Shown here: in pieces, positions 7,800-16,396 of the stretch
Layout of the letters: each line of letters starts with the position of its first letter
Numbering within the stretch: the stretch's first letter is position 1
NCBI GenBank assembly: GCA_016715285.1
Contig: JADKAO010000006.1
Coordinates: 62,001-126,000, forward strand
Direction of reading: 5' to 3'
DNA: 64,000 nt
Source of the DNA: Actinomycetales bacterium
GTDB taxonomy: Bacteria > Actinomycetota > Actinomycetes > Actinomycetales > Dermatophilaceae
The notes under the pieces: generated by a model
Seen by the model: the letters and a program-made list of their open reading frames with translations, nothing else
Told to the model about the DNA's origin: nothing
Databases searched by the model: none
Program-made: the position numbers and the translations under genes

Positions 7800-9320
7800 A
7801 TGAACGACGCGGAGCTTGACCTCGCTGACGTCTGGCACCGCACCCTTCGCGCCCTCGACGACGCCGACATGACGCCAAGCCAACGCGCGCTGGTCGGGCT
7901 GGCTCGCCTCGCGGGAGTGCTTGAGCACACTGCGCTCGTTGAGGTCCCCAACGACTACACCAAGACGATCATCGAACACCGGGTCACCGACACGGTCGTC
8001 AAGGCGCTCTCCACTCAGCTGGGCCGCGAAATCCGACTCGCTGTCACCGTCAATGACACCCTCGAACCCACGCCACCGCTCGTGGACGACGAGCAGAATA
8101 ACCCAGGGGACTCAGCCTTCCTTCTCGACACCGAAACCGGAGTGAACGGCGCGGATCCCGATCACCGGTTCCCCGTCGACGACACCCGCCTGGACGCTGC
8201 CCGCACCGAGCGATTCCACGTGCACTCGGGCGGACGGCATACCGCGTCGGTCATCAACATCAACAGCCGCCGCGAGGCCGACGACAGCGCGCGAACCCGG
8301 CTCAACCCGAAGTACACCTTCGAGACCTTCGTCGCGGGGTCGAGCAACCGCTTCGCGCACGCCGCCGCCAACGCGGTCGCGGAGGCCCCAGCCAAGAGCT
8401 ACAACCCGCTGTTCATCTACGGGTCGTCGGGCCTCGGCAAGACCCACCTGCTCCACGCGATCGGGCACTACGCGCGCCACCTGTATCCCCACGTCCGCGT
8501 GCGCTACGTGAGCTCCGAAGAGTTCACCAACGACTTCATCAACTCGATCCGCGACGACCGCACGAGCCGGTTCCAGAGCATGTACCGCGATGTTGACGTC
8601 CTGCTCATCGACGACATCCAGTTCCTCGCCGGCAAGGAGCAGACGCAGGAGGAGTTTTTCCACACCTTCAACGCGCTGCACAACGCGAGCAAGCAGGTCG
8701 TCATCACCTCGGATGTCAGTCCCAAGGAGCTGCAGGGCTTTGAGGAGCGGCTGCGGAGCCGGTTTGACTGGGGCCTCATCACCGATGTCCAGGTGCCCGA
8801 CCTCGAGACCCGCATCGCGATCCTGCGCAAAAAGGCTGCGCAAGAACGCATGACCGCCCCTGACGACGTCCTCGAATACATCGCGACGATGGTGACGACC
8901 AACATCCGCGAGCTTGAGGGCGCCCTCATCCGGGTCACGGCATTCGCCAACCTCAACCGCCAGTCGGTGACCCTCGCGCTCGCCGAGGTGGTGCTCAAGG
9001 ACCTCGTCCCCGATCAACCCGTGCAAATCACCGCGCTGACGATCCAGCGCGAGACCGCGGAGTATTTCGCGCTGACCGTCGATGACTTGTGCAGCTCGTC
9101 GCGGTCCCGCCAGCTGGTCACGGCCCGCCAGATCGCGATGTACCTCTGTCGCGAGCTCACCGAGCTGTCCCTGCCCAAGATCGGGCAGCTGTTTGGCGGC
9201 CGCGACCACACCACAGTGATGCACGCCGACCGCAAGATCCGTGAGCTCATGGGTGAGCGCCGCGCGATCTACAACCAGGTCACCGAGCTCACCGCGCGCA
9301 TTCGCCAGCGTTCTCGCTGA
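7800..9320 (+). CDS. dnaA: Chromosomal replication initiator DnaA
   Basis: 506 residues. The ATG at 7800 is preceded by a GAGGGGGG-type SD and gives MNDAELDLADVWHRTL; an upstream in-frame GTG would add nine residues. Domain I is residues 1-90 and a variable linker runs to about 170. The AAA+ domain starts near TFETFVAGSSNRFAHAAA, with Walker A GSSGLGKTHLLHA (about 208-220) and Walker B VLLIDDIQFLAGKEQTQEEFFH. Domain IV carries the DnaA signature GGRDHTTVMHADRKI near the C-terminus. It opens the origin by binding DnaA boxes, which flank the gene on both sides here. Confidence 0.98.
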   Translation: MNDAELDLADVWHRTLRALDDADMTPSQRALVGLARLAGVLEHTALVEVPNDYTKTIIEHRVTDTVVKALSTQLGREIRLAVTVNDTLEPTPPLVDDEQNNPGDSAFLLDTETGVNGADPDHRFPVDDTRLDAARTERFHVHSGGRHTASVININSRREADDSARTRLNPKYTFETFVAGSSNRFAHAAANAVAEAPAKSYNPLFIYGSSGLGKTHLLHAIGHYARHLYPHVRVRYVSSEEFTNDFINSIRDDRTSRFQSMYRDVDVLLIDDIQFLAGKEQTQEEFFHTFNALHNASKQVVITSDVSPKELQGFEERLRSRFDWGLITDVQVPDLETRIAILRKKAAQERMTAPDDVLEYIATMVTTNIRELEGALIRVTAFANLNRQSVTLALAEVVLKDLVPDQPVQITALTIQRETAEYFALTVDDLCSSSRSRQLVTARQIAMYLCRELTELSLPKIGQLFGGRDHTTVMHADRKIRELMGERRAIYNQVTELTARIRQRSR

Positions 9321-9871
9321 GCCCCTCGCGCCGCGGTTCCGTCTCCTCAACCCTGGACAAGGGTTATCCACACACCCCTGTGGATAGCTGTGGACATCGT
9401 CCCCCAGATAGTGGACACATCGTGCACAACACGGGTATGCCGTGTGGCTCACCAATGACGATCCCCACCCGTGCCGCTCCACCCACTGGTCCCCGCACAC
9501 GTCGTCCACAAGGGGGTTGTCGGGGTGACCTGCGCCGATGGGTGTTGTCCCCAGAATCCACACCACCTATGACGATGACTACCTATAGAGAGGAAAGGGG
9601 TTCGGCCCCAATCACAGGCCTGTCGCGCGATTGCCCCCTCGGTCGATACCCAATGGCGAGGTATGCATCGTCCTCGGGTATCGAATCCGGGGAGGGCGGG
9701 GGGTCCTGGGGTTCCGGCGGGCGCTGCCTACGCGACCGACACGACCGGGACCGGCCCAGGATGGAGACTTCGATCTTGGATCTATCGTGGGCTGTCATCC
9801 CTTGGGTCCAACCATTAGGGTCTAAGTCCCCGGCACTGTGTTTGCCGTGCGAAGACGAGTGGAGAGCGACC
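9321..9871. other. oriC: oriC (dnaA-dnaN intergenic region)
   Basis: 551 bp between dnaA and dnaN. DnaA boxes: perfect TTATCCACA at 9364-9372, then TGTGGATAG at 9379-9387, TGTGGACAT at 9389-9397, and weaker TCCACA-containing sites near 9409-9417, 9502-9510 and 9553-9562. A locally A+T-richer stretch (ACTACCTATAGAGAGG, about 9577-9592) is a candidate unwinding element. A TCGATACCC hairpin of the dispersed repeat family occupies 9643-9684, and a GTATGCCG motif lies at 9435. The location matches the experimentally known actinobacterial origins. Confidence 0.88.
9643..9684. repeat. TCGATACCC...GGGTATCGA hairpin inside oriC
   Basis: TCGATACCC at 9643-9651 pairs with GGGTATCGA at 9676-9684 around a 24-nt loop and is followed by ATCCGGGGAGGG. 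The arms and flanks match the four-copy array at 27815-28110 and the two copies at 62230-62334, so this is one member of a dispersed REP-like family that has landed in the origin. Confidence 0.75.
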
Positions 9872-11005
9872 GTGAAGTTTCGGATTGAGCGTGAGGTCCT
9901 AGCCGAGGCCGTGACCTGGGTGGCGCGAGGGCTGCCGGCGCGCCCCTCTTCTCCGGTCCTTGCGGGCGTGCTCATCGAAGCCGATCGCGCCGGCACCATC
10001 ACCTTGTCGGGTTTCGACTATGAAGTGTCTGCTCGCGTCACCGTCCCCGCCGATGTCGATGAGCCGGGCACCGTGCTCGTGATGGGCCGACTGCTCGCCG
10101 AGATCTCCCGCAATCTGCCGCCTCGGCCGGTCGAGATCTCCACCGAGGGCAATAAGGTCGGCGTCACCTGCGGGTCGAGCCGGTTCAGCCTCCTGCAGAT
10201 GCCCGCGGCCGACTACCCCACGCTGCCATCGTCCCCCGAGTCGTCCGGGTCGATCGAAGGCGATGTCTTCACTCAAGCCGTTCACCAGGTCGCGATCGCT
10301 GCCGACCGGGGTGACACCCTGCCGATTCTCACCGGTGTCCGCATGCAGATCGACGGCGACAAGGTCACCCTCCTCGCGACCGACCGTTACCGGCTAGCGA
10401 TGCGCGAACTCACGTGGCACCCGGGGTCAAGCGATGCGGCATACACCGCGTTGATCCCCGCCCGGACTCTCTCGGACACCGCGAAGGCGCTGGGTGCCTC
10501 GGGCTCGATCGAGCTCGCGCTGGGGCGCAACGCCGGTGGCGATGGGTTGATCGGCTTCGAGGCCGGGCAGCGGCGCGCGACCACGCGGCTGCTGGACGGC
10601 GAATACCCCAAGGTGACCTCGATCTTCCCGACCCATGTCGACATCGAGGCAGTTATGGAGACGGGGGCGCTGATCGAGGCGGTCAAGCGCGTCGCTCTCG
10701 TCGCAGAGCGCAATACTCCCGTGCGACTGCGGTTTAGCGATGGTCAGGTGGCGATTGAGGCCGGCACCGGCGACGACGCCCAAGCCTCTGAAGCGGTCGA
10801 GTGTGCGTTGACTGGCGATGACATCGAGATTGCCTTCAACCCGCACTACCTGCTCGACGGGCTGGGTGTCCTCGGCACGGCATACACCCGGATGTCGTTC
10901 ACGCAGCCCGGGCGACCCGCAGTCATTGCGGGACAAGCGGAGCAGGACGGCGAGCCCAACCTCGCCTACCGCTATGTCTTGATGCCGGTGCGGTTCGCCA
11001 GCTGA
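9872..11005 (+). CDS. dnaN: DNA polymerase III beta subunit (sliding clamp)
   Basis: 377 residues from the GTG at 9872 (MKFRIEREVLAEAVTWVARGLPARP). The frame is open further upstream through oriC, but homology begins here. The three clamp domains are recognisable: residues 1-120 (PVLAGVLIEADRAGTITLSGFDYEVSA), 130-250 (FTQAVHQVAIAADRGDTLPILTGV) and 255-377, ending in the family C-terminal YRYVLMPVRF. It forms the ring that tethers Pol III and other polymerases to DNA. Two CGGCATAC motifs lie in the gene (10437, 10878). Confidence 0.98.
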   Translation: MKFRIEREVLAEAVTWVARGLPARPSSPVLAGVLIEADRAGTITLSGFDYEVSARVTVPADVDEPGTVLVMGRLLAEISRNLPPRPVEISTEGNKVGVTCGSSRFSLLQMPAADYPTLPSSPESSGSIEGDVFTQAVHQVAIAADRGDTLPILTGVRMQIDGDKVTLLATDRYRLAMRELTWHPGSSDAAYTALIPARTLSDTAKALGASGSIELALGRNAGGDGLIGFEAGQRRATTRLLDGEYPKVTSIFPTHVDIEAVMETGALIEAVKRVALVAERNTPVRLRFSDGQVAIEAGTGDDAQASEAVECALTGDDIEIAFNPHYLLDGLGVLGTAYTRMSFTQPGRPAVIAGQAEQDGEPNLAYRYVLMPVRFAS

Positions 11006-11142
11006 TCCGCGGGTATGCCGTGACAACAGGCGGCACCTGTGGTGGCCCGTGCGCCCAGGGGGCTTAGCCTGAGCGCGTCGCGACGCTGGTCGTGACGTCC
11101 AACTGTGGCCGTCGACATGGCCGTCCGTGGAAGGCAAAAGTC

Positions 11143-12066
11143 ATGCAACTGGGTCTGATCGGTCTAGGCAAAATGGGCGGCAACATGCGCGAGCGGATTC
11201 GTCGCGCTGGGCACGAGGTGATCGGCTATGACCGCAACCCTGCCGTGTCAGATGTCGCTGACCTCGACGGGCTCGTCGCGGCGCTTGCTGCGCCCCGGGT
11301 CGTGTGGGTCATGGTGCCTTCGGGTGCGCCGACGCGTGACACCGTCGCGACTCTCGCTGAAAAGCTGTCGCCTGGGGACCTGGTCATCGACGGTGGCAAC
11401 TCGCGCTTCACCGATGACTTCGTCAACGCAAAGCTGTTGGCGGAGAAGGGGATTGGTTACCTCGACTGCGGTGTGAGCGGCGGCATCTGGGGCCTGGAGA
11501 ATGGGTATGGGCTCATGGCTGGCGGCTCGGCGGCGGACATCGAGCGCGCCATGCCGATCTTTGACGCGCTGCGGCCCGAGGGTGAGCGCGAGCTCGGGTT
11601 TGTGCATGCGGGCGATGTGGGCGCCGGGCACTACGCCAAGATGGTGCACAACGGCATCGAGTATGCGTTGATGCACGCTTATGGCGAGGGTTATGAGCTG
11701 CTCATGGCCAAAGACATCGTCAAGGATGTGCCCGGGTGCTTCAAGGCGTGGAGCCGCGGCACGGTCGTGAGGTCCTGGTTGCTTGACCTTTTGGTGACGG
11801 CGCTCGACGAAAACCCCACTCTCGCCGATGTCTCGGACTACACCGCCGACTCGGGCGAAGGCCGCTGGACGGTCGAAGAAGCGATCGCCAACGCCGTGCC
11901 GATGCCCGTCATTGCCGCGTCGCTGTTTGCGCGGTTTGCCTCTCGCCAGGAAGTCAGCCCAGCCTTGCAGGCGGTCGCGGCGCTGCGCGGCCAGTTCGGC
12001 GGCCACGCGGTCATGACCAGCGCCGAAGGTGACGACCTCCGAAGAGGGGACACGGCAACTCATTAG
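11143..12066 (+). CDS. gnd: 6-phosphogluconate dehydrogenase, decarboxylating (short GntZ/GndA type)
   Basis: 307 residues from the ATG at 11143, preceded by a GGAAGG SD. It oxidises 6-phosphogluconate to ribulose 5-phosphate and CO2 with NAD(P)+. The N-terminal Rossmann motif is MQLGLIGLGKMGGNMRERI; VIDGGNSRFTDD and the substrate loop CGVSGGIWGLENGYGLM follow; the helical domain contains HYAKMVHNGIEYALMHAYGEG. The length fits the ~300-residue form rather than the ~480-residue one. A gnd gene between dnaN and recF is a common actinobacterial arrangement. Confidence 0.95.
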   Translation: MQLGLIGLGKMGGNMRERIRRAGHEVIGYDRNPAVSDVADLDGLVAALAAPRVVWVMVPSGAPTRDTVATLAEKLSPGDLVIDGGNSRFTDDFVNAKLLAEKGIGYLDCGVSGGIWGLENGYGLMAGGSAADIERAMPIFDALRPEGERELGFVHAGDVGAGHYAKMVHNGIEYALMHAYGEGYELLMAKDIVKDVPGCFKAWSRGTVVRSWLLDLLVTALDENPTLADVSDYTADSGEGRWTVEEAIANAVPMPVIAASLFARFASRQEVSPALQAVAALRGQFGGHAVMTSAEGDDLRRGDTATH

Positions 12067-12097
12067 TACCTTTGGCGTCGCATGTCACCCTGGTGGC

Positions 12098-12799
12098 ATG
12101 ACGTCTTCTGTGACGAGATGCGTGACTCTTGTCGTCCCGTTGACGATAGGCCTGTCGGTCGCGGTGCTCACAGCGTGCGCGGCGCCAGAGACGCAACCGC
12201 CCACTTCGTTTGGGTCAGCCACTGGGGCGTCTGACCGATCACCAGCTGCCACGAGCGCCCCCGGGACGATGGCGCCAACATCATCCCTTCCCGCCGCCAT
12301 CGTCAAATCGGCGCAGGCGGCGACACATACGACGTCCGCAGCTGCTTCTCAGCAGCCATATGTCGCAACTCTTGGTTCCTACGGACCGGTGCGCATTGGG
12401 ATGACGTCAGCACAATTCGACGCCGCGGTCGGATCGTCGCGCGTTGCCGATGGGCCGAGCGATCCGTTCTGCATCTATCGGCGGTTCACGACGCCGACGG
12501 GCCGAGCGGAGGCGATCATCCATCGCCGCCCAGAAGACAGCATCATCGTGATCCAGACTCCCGCCAAGACCAAGACCGACCGGGGTGTCGGTGACGGGTC
12601 GACGGTGGCACAAGTGCGGGCGGCATACGCGTCGGACCACCTGATTCAGGAGATGGAGACAGCAGACGGTCCCGCACTATTCATCACGTCGCGGTCCAAG
12701 CCCCAAGGTCCGCAAGGGATTGGATTCGCGGTCATGGGCACGAAGGTAGGACCGCCCATGGTGGGTGGGGTTCCCGGCTTTGAGTTTTGCTCGGGATAG
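12098..12799 (+). CDS. Putative lipoprotein of unknown function
   Basis: 233 residues starting at the ATG at 12098 (MTSSVTRCVTLVVPLTIGLS). A hydrophobic signal segment ends in a lipobox LTAC with the cysteine at about residue 27, followed by a Pro/Thr/Ser/Ala-rich spacer to about residue 95, so the protein is probably lipid-anchored outside the membrane. The rest (GSYGPVRIGMTSAQFDAAVG... GFEFCSG) resembles small secreted domains in which a short GxxRIGMT-type strand-turn opens the fold. I do not recognise a named family with certainty. Two cysteines (FCIYRR and the C-terminal FEFCSG) could form a disulfide. Confidence 0.75.
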   Translation: MTSSVTRCVTLVVPLTIGLSVAVLTACAAPETQPPTSFGSATGASDRSPAATSAPGTMAPTSSLPAAIVKSAQAATHTTSAAASQQPYVATLGSYGPVRIGMTSAQFDAAVGSSRVADGPSDPFCIYRRFTTPTGRAEAIIHRRPEDSIIVIQTPAKTKTDRGVGDGSTVAQVRAAYASDHLIQEMETADGPALFITSRSKPQGPQGIGFAVMGTKVGPPMVGGVPGFEFCSG

Positions 12800-12928
12800 G
12801 ACCCGACACCGGATAATGTGACGACCACCGCACCGGAGTGCAACCTCAACCGACAGGCGTGGAGCGCAGCCCTTTCGCCTCAGCCGTCGACAGCTGCGCC
12901 CTCTCGCTTCACAAGGGGGTGTGGCTTC

Positions 12929-13121
12929 CTGACTATCGAGGTTGATGACGAGCTCTTACGCCGCGCCCATCTGCGGGCAGAGGCGCGAGGTGAGGTCTTT
13001 GCGGACTCCTTGGTCGAGGCACCGGCGCCAATACACCGAAGGCGATCAGGGAGTCTTTGCTGTCCTCAGGCACATCGCTCGCGTCGACCCCTCGGGCGAC
13101 GCGGCGTCCAGGAGATCATGA
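12929..13121 (+). pseudogene. Possible frameshifted VapB-type antitoxin remnant
   Basis: One frame reads LTIEVDDELLRRAHLRAEAR, typical of the opening of RHH-type antitoxins (TIDVDDELLARA). A shift of frame near 13018-13025 continues as RHRRQYTEGDQGVFAVLRHI and ends at a TGA at 13119. No good start codon precedes it and no toxin partner is present. This is the only thing of note in the ~370 bp between the lipoprotein gene and recF. Confidence 0.35.
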
Positions 13122-13172
13122 CCCGCGATGACCTCCATCGCGTGCGTGCGCTCCACACGGCATGATCGTCGG

Positions 13173-14516
13173 GTGCATGTCCGTCACCTTCAGCTCGTCG
13201 ACTTCCGCTCGTATGCCGCGGTCGACGTTGCGCTGGAGCCCGGCGTCACCACGATCATGGGTCTCAACGGCCAAGGCAAGACCAACCTCGTCGAGGCCAT
13301 TGGTTACGTCGCCACCCTCGGCAGTCACCGCGTCGCGACCGACCAACCCTTGGTGAGATTCGGCGCCAACCAAGCCGTGATCCGCGCCGCGGTCAGCCGC
13401 CACGGCCGCGAAACCCTCGTCGAACTCGAGCTCACCCCCGGCCGCGCCAACCGCGCGCGCCTCAACAAGTCGCCCCTCCCCCGCACCCGCGACGTCCTCG
13501 GCACCCTGCGCACAGTCCTCTTCGCCCCCGAAGACCTCGCCCTGGTCAAAGGCGACCCCGCCGGCCGCCGTGCCTTCCTCGATGACCTCCTCGTCGCGCG
13601 CCAACCCCGGTGGGCCGGGGTGCGCACCGACTACGACCGCATCCTCAAACAGCGCAACGCCCTCCTCAAGTCGGCCGCGCCAGTCCTCCGGCAAGGACAA
13701 CGACGCCGGTATGCCGCGTCGCCACCTCCCGCGCCCACCCCACCTCCCGTGCCCGCCTCATCGTCCTCACCCCACCACGCCGGCACGTCCGGGACGTCCG
13801 CCACGCCCGACCCCGAAGCCGACCCCACGATCACGAATTCGGCTGCAGTGCAGCCCATCACCCTCCCGCCCGCCGACGATCCGCTCGCATCGGCGCTGCA
13901 CACACTCGATGTGTGGGACCACCACCTCGCTGAAGTCGGCTCCCAACTCCTCTACGCCCGGTTGCGCCTGCTACGCGACCTCGGACCTTTCCTGCACGCG
14001 GCATACCAGCAGGTCAGCGCTGGCGTGAATGAAGCAAAGGCGACCTATCGGGCGAGCCTGCGCGACGACGCCACGGCAGCGATCGCCGCCGGCGAGGTGC
14101 CCGAAATCGACGCCCTTCGCCTCGAGATCCTCGCGAGTTTCGCCGCCCAACGCACCGCCGAGATCGACCGCGGCCTCACCCTCGTCGGTCCCCACCGGGA
14201 CGACGTCGTCCTCACCCTTGGCCCACTACCCGCCAAGGGCTACGCCAGCCACGGCGAATCCTGGTCTGTCGCACTGGGACTCAAGCTCGCGGCATACCAG
14301 CTGTTGCGGCGCGACCTTGGCGAGGATCCCGTGCTCGTACTCGACGATGTTTTCGCCGAGCTCGACGTCGAGCGCCGCGAACGCCTCGCCGATCTCGTCG
14401 CCGACTGCGAGCAGGTCCTCGTGACAGCGGCGGTCGGCGCCGATGTGCCCGAGCGACTGCGCGCAAGCGGAGTCACGTATGCCGTGACGCTCGGGGAGGT
14501 TACCCGTGCCGACTGA
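13173..14516 (+). CDS. recF: DNA replication and repair protein RecF with internal low-complexity insertion
   Basis: 447 residues from the GTG at 13173 (VHVRHLQLVDFRSY). SMC-like ATPase that helps load RecA at gaps. Walker A is GLNGQGKTNLVEA (about 30-42); the signature region is KGYASHGESWSVALGLKLAA; Walker B is VLVLDDVFAELDVERRERLAD. Between about residues 172 and 237, after QRNALLKSA, there is a Pro/Ser/Ala/Thr-rich insertion (for example PPPAPTPPPVPASSSS) not found in ordinary RecF of ~370-400 residues. It replaces the short loop before TLDVWDHHLAEVG. A GTATGCCG motif lies inside it (13719). The 3' end overlaps the DUF721 gene by 11 bp. Confidence 0.95.
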   Translation: MHVRHLQLVDFRSYAAVDVALEPGVTTIMGLNGQGKTNLVEAIGYVATLGSHRVATDQPLVRFGANQAVIRAAVSRHGRETLVELELTPGRANRARLNKSPLPRTRDVLGTLRTVLFAPEDLALVKGDPAGRRAFLDDLLVARQPRWAGVRTDYDRILKQRNALLKSAAPVLRQGQRRRYAASPPPAPTPPPVPASSSSPHHAGTSGTSATPDPEADPTITNSAAVQPITLPPADDPLASALHTLDVWDHHLAEVGSQLLYARLRLLRDLGPFLHAAYQQVSAGVNEAKATYRASLRDDATAAIAAGEVPEIDALRLEILASFAAQRTAEIDRGLTLVGPHRDDVVLTLGPLPAKGYASHGESWSVALGLKLAAYQLLRRDLGEDPVLVLDDVFAELDVERRERLADLVADCEQVLVTAAVGADVPERLRASGVTYAVTLGEVTRAD

Positions 14517-15111
14517 CCCCACCGGTCCCCCCGACCCCAGCGATCGGCCCCCCCACGGGGGGCCCGGGGGGCCCGGGGGGCCGGGGGCGCGGGGCGGGCC
14601 CCCGGTCAATCCACACGACCCAGTCGAAGCCGAGCGCGACGCCCTCGCCAGAGCGCGAAAAGCCGCGCGCGACAAAGGTTTTCGCCCCGGCATGAAGCCG
14701 TCAAAACGACGCCGGCCACCGATCCAACAGCACCGGTCAGGCGCCGACACCGATGCCCGCGATCCGAGCCTGCTCGGCGATCAACTCGATCGGCTCCTTG
14801 ACGAACGCGGTTGGCAAGCCGACGTCACGGTCGGCGGAGTGATCGGTCGCTGGGCCGACATCGTCGGACCGGATATCGCCACCCATGTCGCGCCGGTCGC
14901 CTTCGACGGCACCATCCTCGCGGTCAAGGCGGACTCCACCGCGTGGGCGACCCAGATGCGGCTGCTGACCTCAATGGTCCTCGGCCGGATCGAAGCCGAA
15001 GTCGGCGCCGGCATCGTGACCGAACTCGTCGTCCACGGCCCCGCCGCGCCCTCATGGGTCAAGGGCAAGCTGCGGGTCAAGGGTCGCGGACCGCGGGACA
15101 CCTATGGCTAA
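14506..15111 (+). CDS. DUF721 (DciA-related) protein
   Basis: 201 residues from a GTG at 14506 within the end of recF. The C-terminal ~100 residues form the DUF721 domain: GGVIGRWADIVGPDIATHVAPVAFDGTILAVKADSTAWATQMRLL, the fold of the DciA helicase loader. The actinobacterial protein next to recF belongs to this family. The N-terminus is a Pro/Gly-rich disordered stretch encoded by a dense run of G and C tracts (14543-14608, GGPGGPGGP), then a basic segment KRRRPP. gyrB would normally follow; here the sulfurtransferase gene does. Confidence 0.88.
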   Translation: MPTDPTGPPDPSDRPPHGGPGGPGGPGARGGPPVNPHDPVEAERDALARARKAARDKGFRPGMKPSKRRRPPIQQHRSGADTDARDPSLLGDQLDRLLDERGWQADVTVGGVIGRWADIVGPDIATHVAPVAFDGTILAVKADSTAWATQMRLLTSMVLGRIEAEVGAGIVTELVVHGPAAPSWVKGKLRVKGRGPRDTYG

Positions 15112-15191
15112 GTCCAGCGCCCCCGCGTCCCCCGCGTCCCCCAAGTCGCTCCGGTGCCCCGTTCTCTGGCTCCAATGTCAAGGAGGCCCTC

Positions 15192-16136
15192 ATGTCCCGT
15201 GAATCCGTCCTGATCTCCGTCGCTGAGTTGAACGCCGCGCTCACCTCATCCGGCGGCGCGCCCACTATCGCGCTCCTCGACGTCCGTTGGCGGCTCGGGG
15301 AGCCAGCCGGAGCCGGACAGCAGCGGTATGCCGCGGCGCACCTTCCCGGCGCCCGGTTCCTCGACCTCGAAAAGGTGCTCACCCGGCATACCGGAGACCC
15401 CAAAGACGGCCGGCACCCCTTGCCCGACCTCGCCACTCTCGAAACGGGGCTCGGCGAGCTCGGTGTCAACTCGGAGCAGCCCGTGGTGGTCTATGACGAG
15501 GCTGGGTCCTTCGCGGCGGGCCGCGCGTGGTGGGTGTTGCGCTGGGCCGGGCTCAACGTCCGGGTCCTCGACGGCGGGATCGACGCCTGGATCCGAGCTG
15601 GGCTTCCGCTGTCGTCGTCGACCCCCGATGACCTCCCCGCGGTCGATACCGCATTCCGAGGTGTGCCTCCGGTTGTGTCGTCGAATGCGGTTGCGTCATC
15701 GAATGAAGGCGACATCGGGTCGGGGCGCCTCCCAACGTTGACGGCTGACGAGGCGGCGGCCGTCGCGAACTCCGCGAGAGGAGTCTTGGTCGACGTCCGC
15801 GCGCCTGAACGGTTCCGCGGCGAGACCGAACCACTCGACCCCGTCGCCGGCCACATCCCGGGCGCCATCAACATCCCGGTAGCAAGCCTCTTCGCCCCCG
15901 CAGACGCTCCCGACCCCGGCGCAATGCCCGCAGAAGAGCACCTCCGGGCCCGCCTCGCGCCGCTCATCACGGCATACGAGGCCGGTATGCCGTGTGGGGT
16001 CTATTGCGGCTCCGGCGTCTCGGCAGCCCAGGCAGTGCTCGCAATGGCGACTCTCGGCATCGAGGTGCCGCTCTATCCCGGCTCCTGGTCTGCGTGGTCC
16101 AACGACCCAACCCGACCCGTCGCAACGGGGCCCTGA
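15192..16136 (+). CDS. sseA: 3-mercaptopyruvate / thiosulfate sulfurtransferase, two rhodanese domains
   Basis: 314 residues from the ATG at 15192 with an AGGAGG SD 5 nt upstream. It transfers sulfane sulfur from mercaptopyruvate or thiosulfate to a thiophilic acceptor. The N-terminal inactive rhodanese domain is at about 10-140 (LLDVRWRLGEPAGAGQQRYAAAHLPGARFLDLE). The C-terminal catalytic domain is at about 175-310 (VLVDVRAPERFRGETEPLDPVAGHIPGA), with active-site loop CGSGVSAAQ. The gene contains an inverted pair of the dispersed octamer (CGGCATAC at 15970, GTATGCCG at 15985) that could form a 10-bp stem in the mRNA just before the active-site codons. Confidence 0.93.
   Translation: MSRESVLISVAELNAALTSSGGAPTIALLDVRWRLGEPAGAGQQRYAAAHLPGARFLDLEKVLTRHTGDPKDGRHPLPDLATLETGLGELGVNSEQPVVVYDEAGSFAAGRAWWVLRWAGLNVRVLDGGIDAWIRAGLPLSSSTPDDLPAVDTAFRGVPPVVSSNAVASSNEGDIGSGRLPTLTADEAAAVANSARGVLVDVRAPERFRGETEPLDPVAGHIPGAINIPVASLFAPADAPDPGAMPAEEHLRARLAPLITAYEAGMPCGVYCGSGVSAAQAVLAMATLGIEVPLYPGSWSAWSNDPTRPVATGP
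15969..15993. repeat. Inverted pair of GTATGCCG inside sseA
   Basis: CACGGCATAC and GTATGCCGTG (about 15968-15977 and 15985-15994) are perfect complements separated by only seven bases. The pair encodes ITAYEAGMPCG, so two copies of the motif are accommodated in coding sequence. Confidence 0.8.
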
Positions 16137-16145
16137 GCAGCCTAG

Positions 16146-16220
16146 TTATCCACAAGACTGGGGATAAACCATGTGGATAATGCGTGGGAAACGACGTGAA
16201 CCTGTGACCCTGCTGTGGAT
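16146..16220. promoter_or_regulatory. DnaA-box pair downstream of sseA
   Basis: A perfect TTATCCACA at 16146-16154 faces a perfect TGTGGATAA at 16172-16180, with GGGGATAA between them (about 16161-16168) and TGTGGATTC near 16212. Perfect boxes are rare in GC-rich DNA, and the only others I found are at the origin 7 kb away. It may titrate DnaA or regulate the following gene. The rest of the 260-bp gap shows no gene. Confidence 0.6.
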
Positions 16221-16396
16221 TCGGAGTGGCCTCTGCTCTGGGTCGTCCTCGGTGCTTCCCTTTGTTCCTCTCCCCGGAACACCGGTGGTCGGCCCTACGC
16301 GGCAAGCCGCACGCTACCCATCAACAGCACGAGCGCTGCGTCGGCAAGAAGTCAGCTGCGTTCAGCACGTCACACAGGAGTAGGCGGGAGCAGGCG

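Noticed and set aside
8112..9566. Minus-strand frame of 484 codons over dnaA
   Set aside because: Antisense shadow; dnaA is unambiguous.
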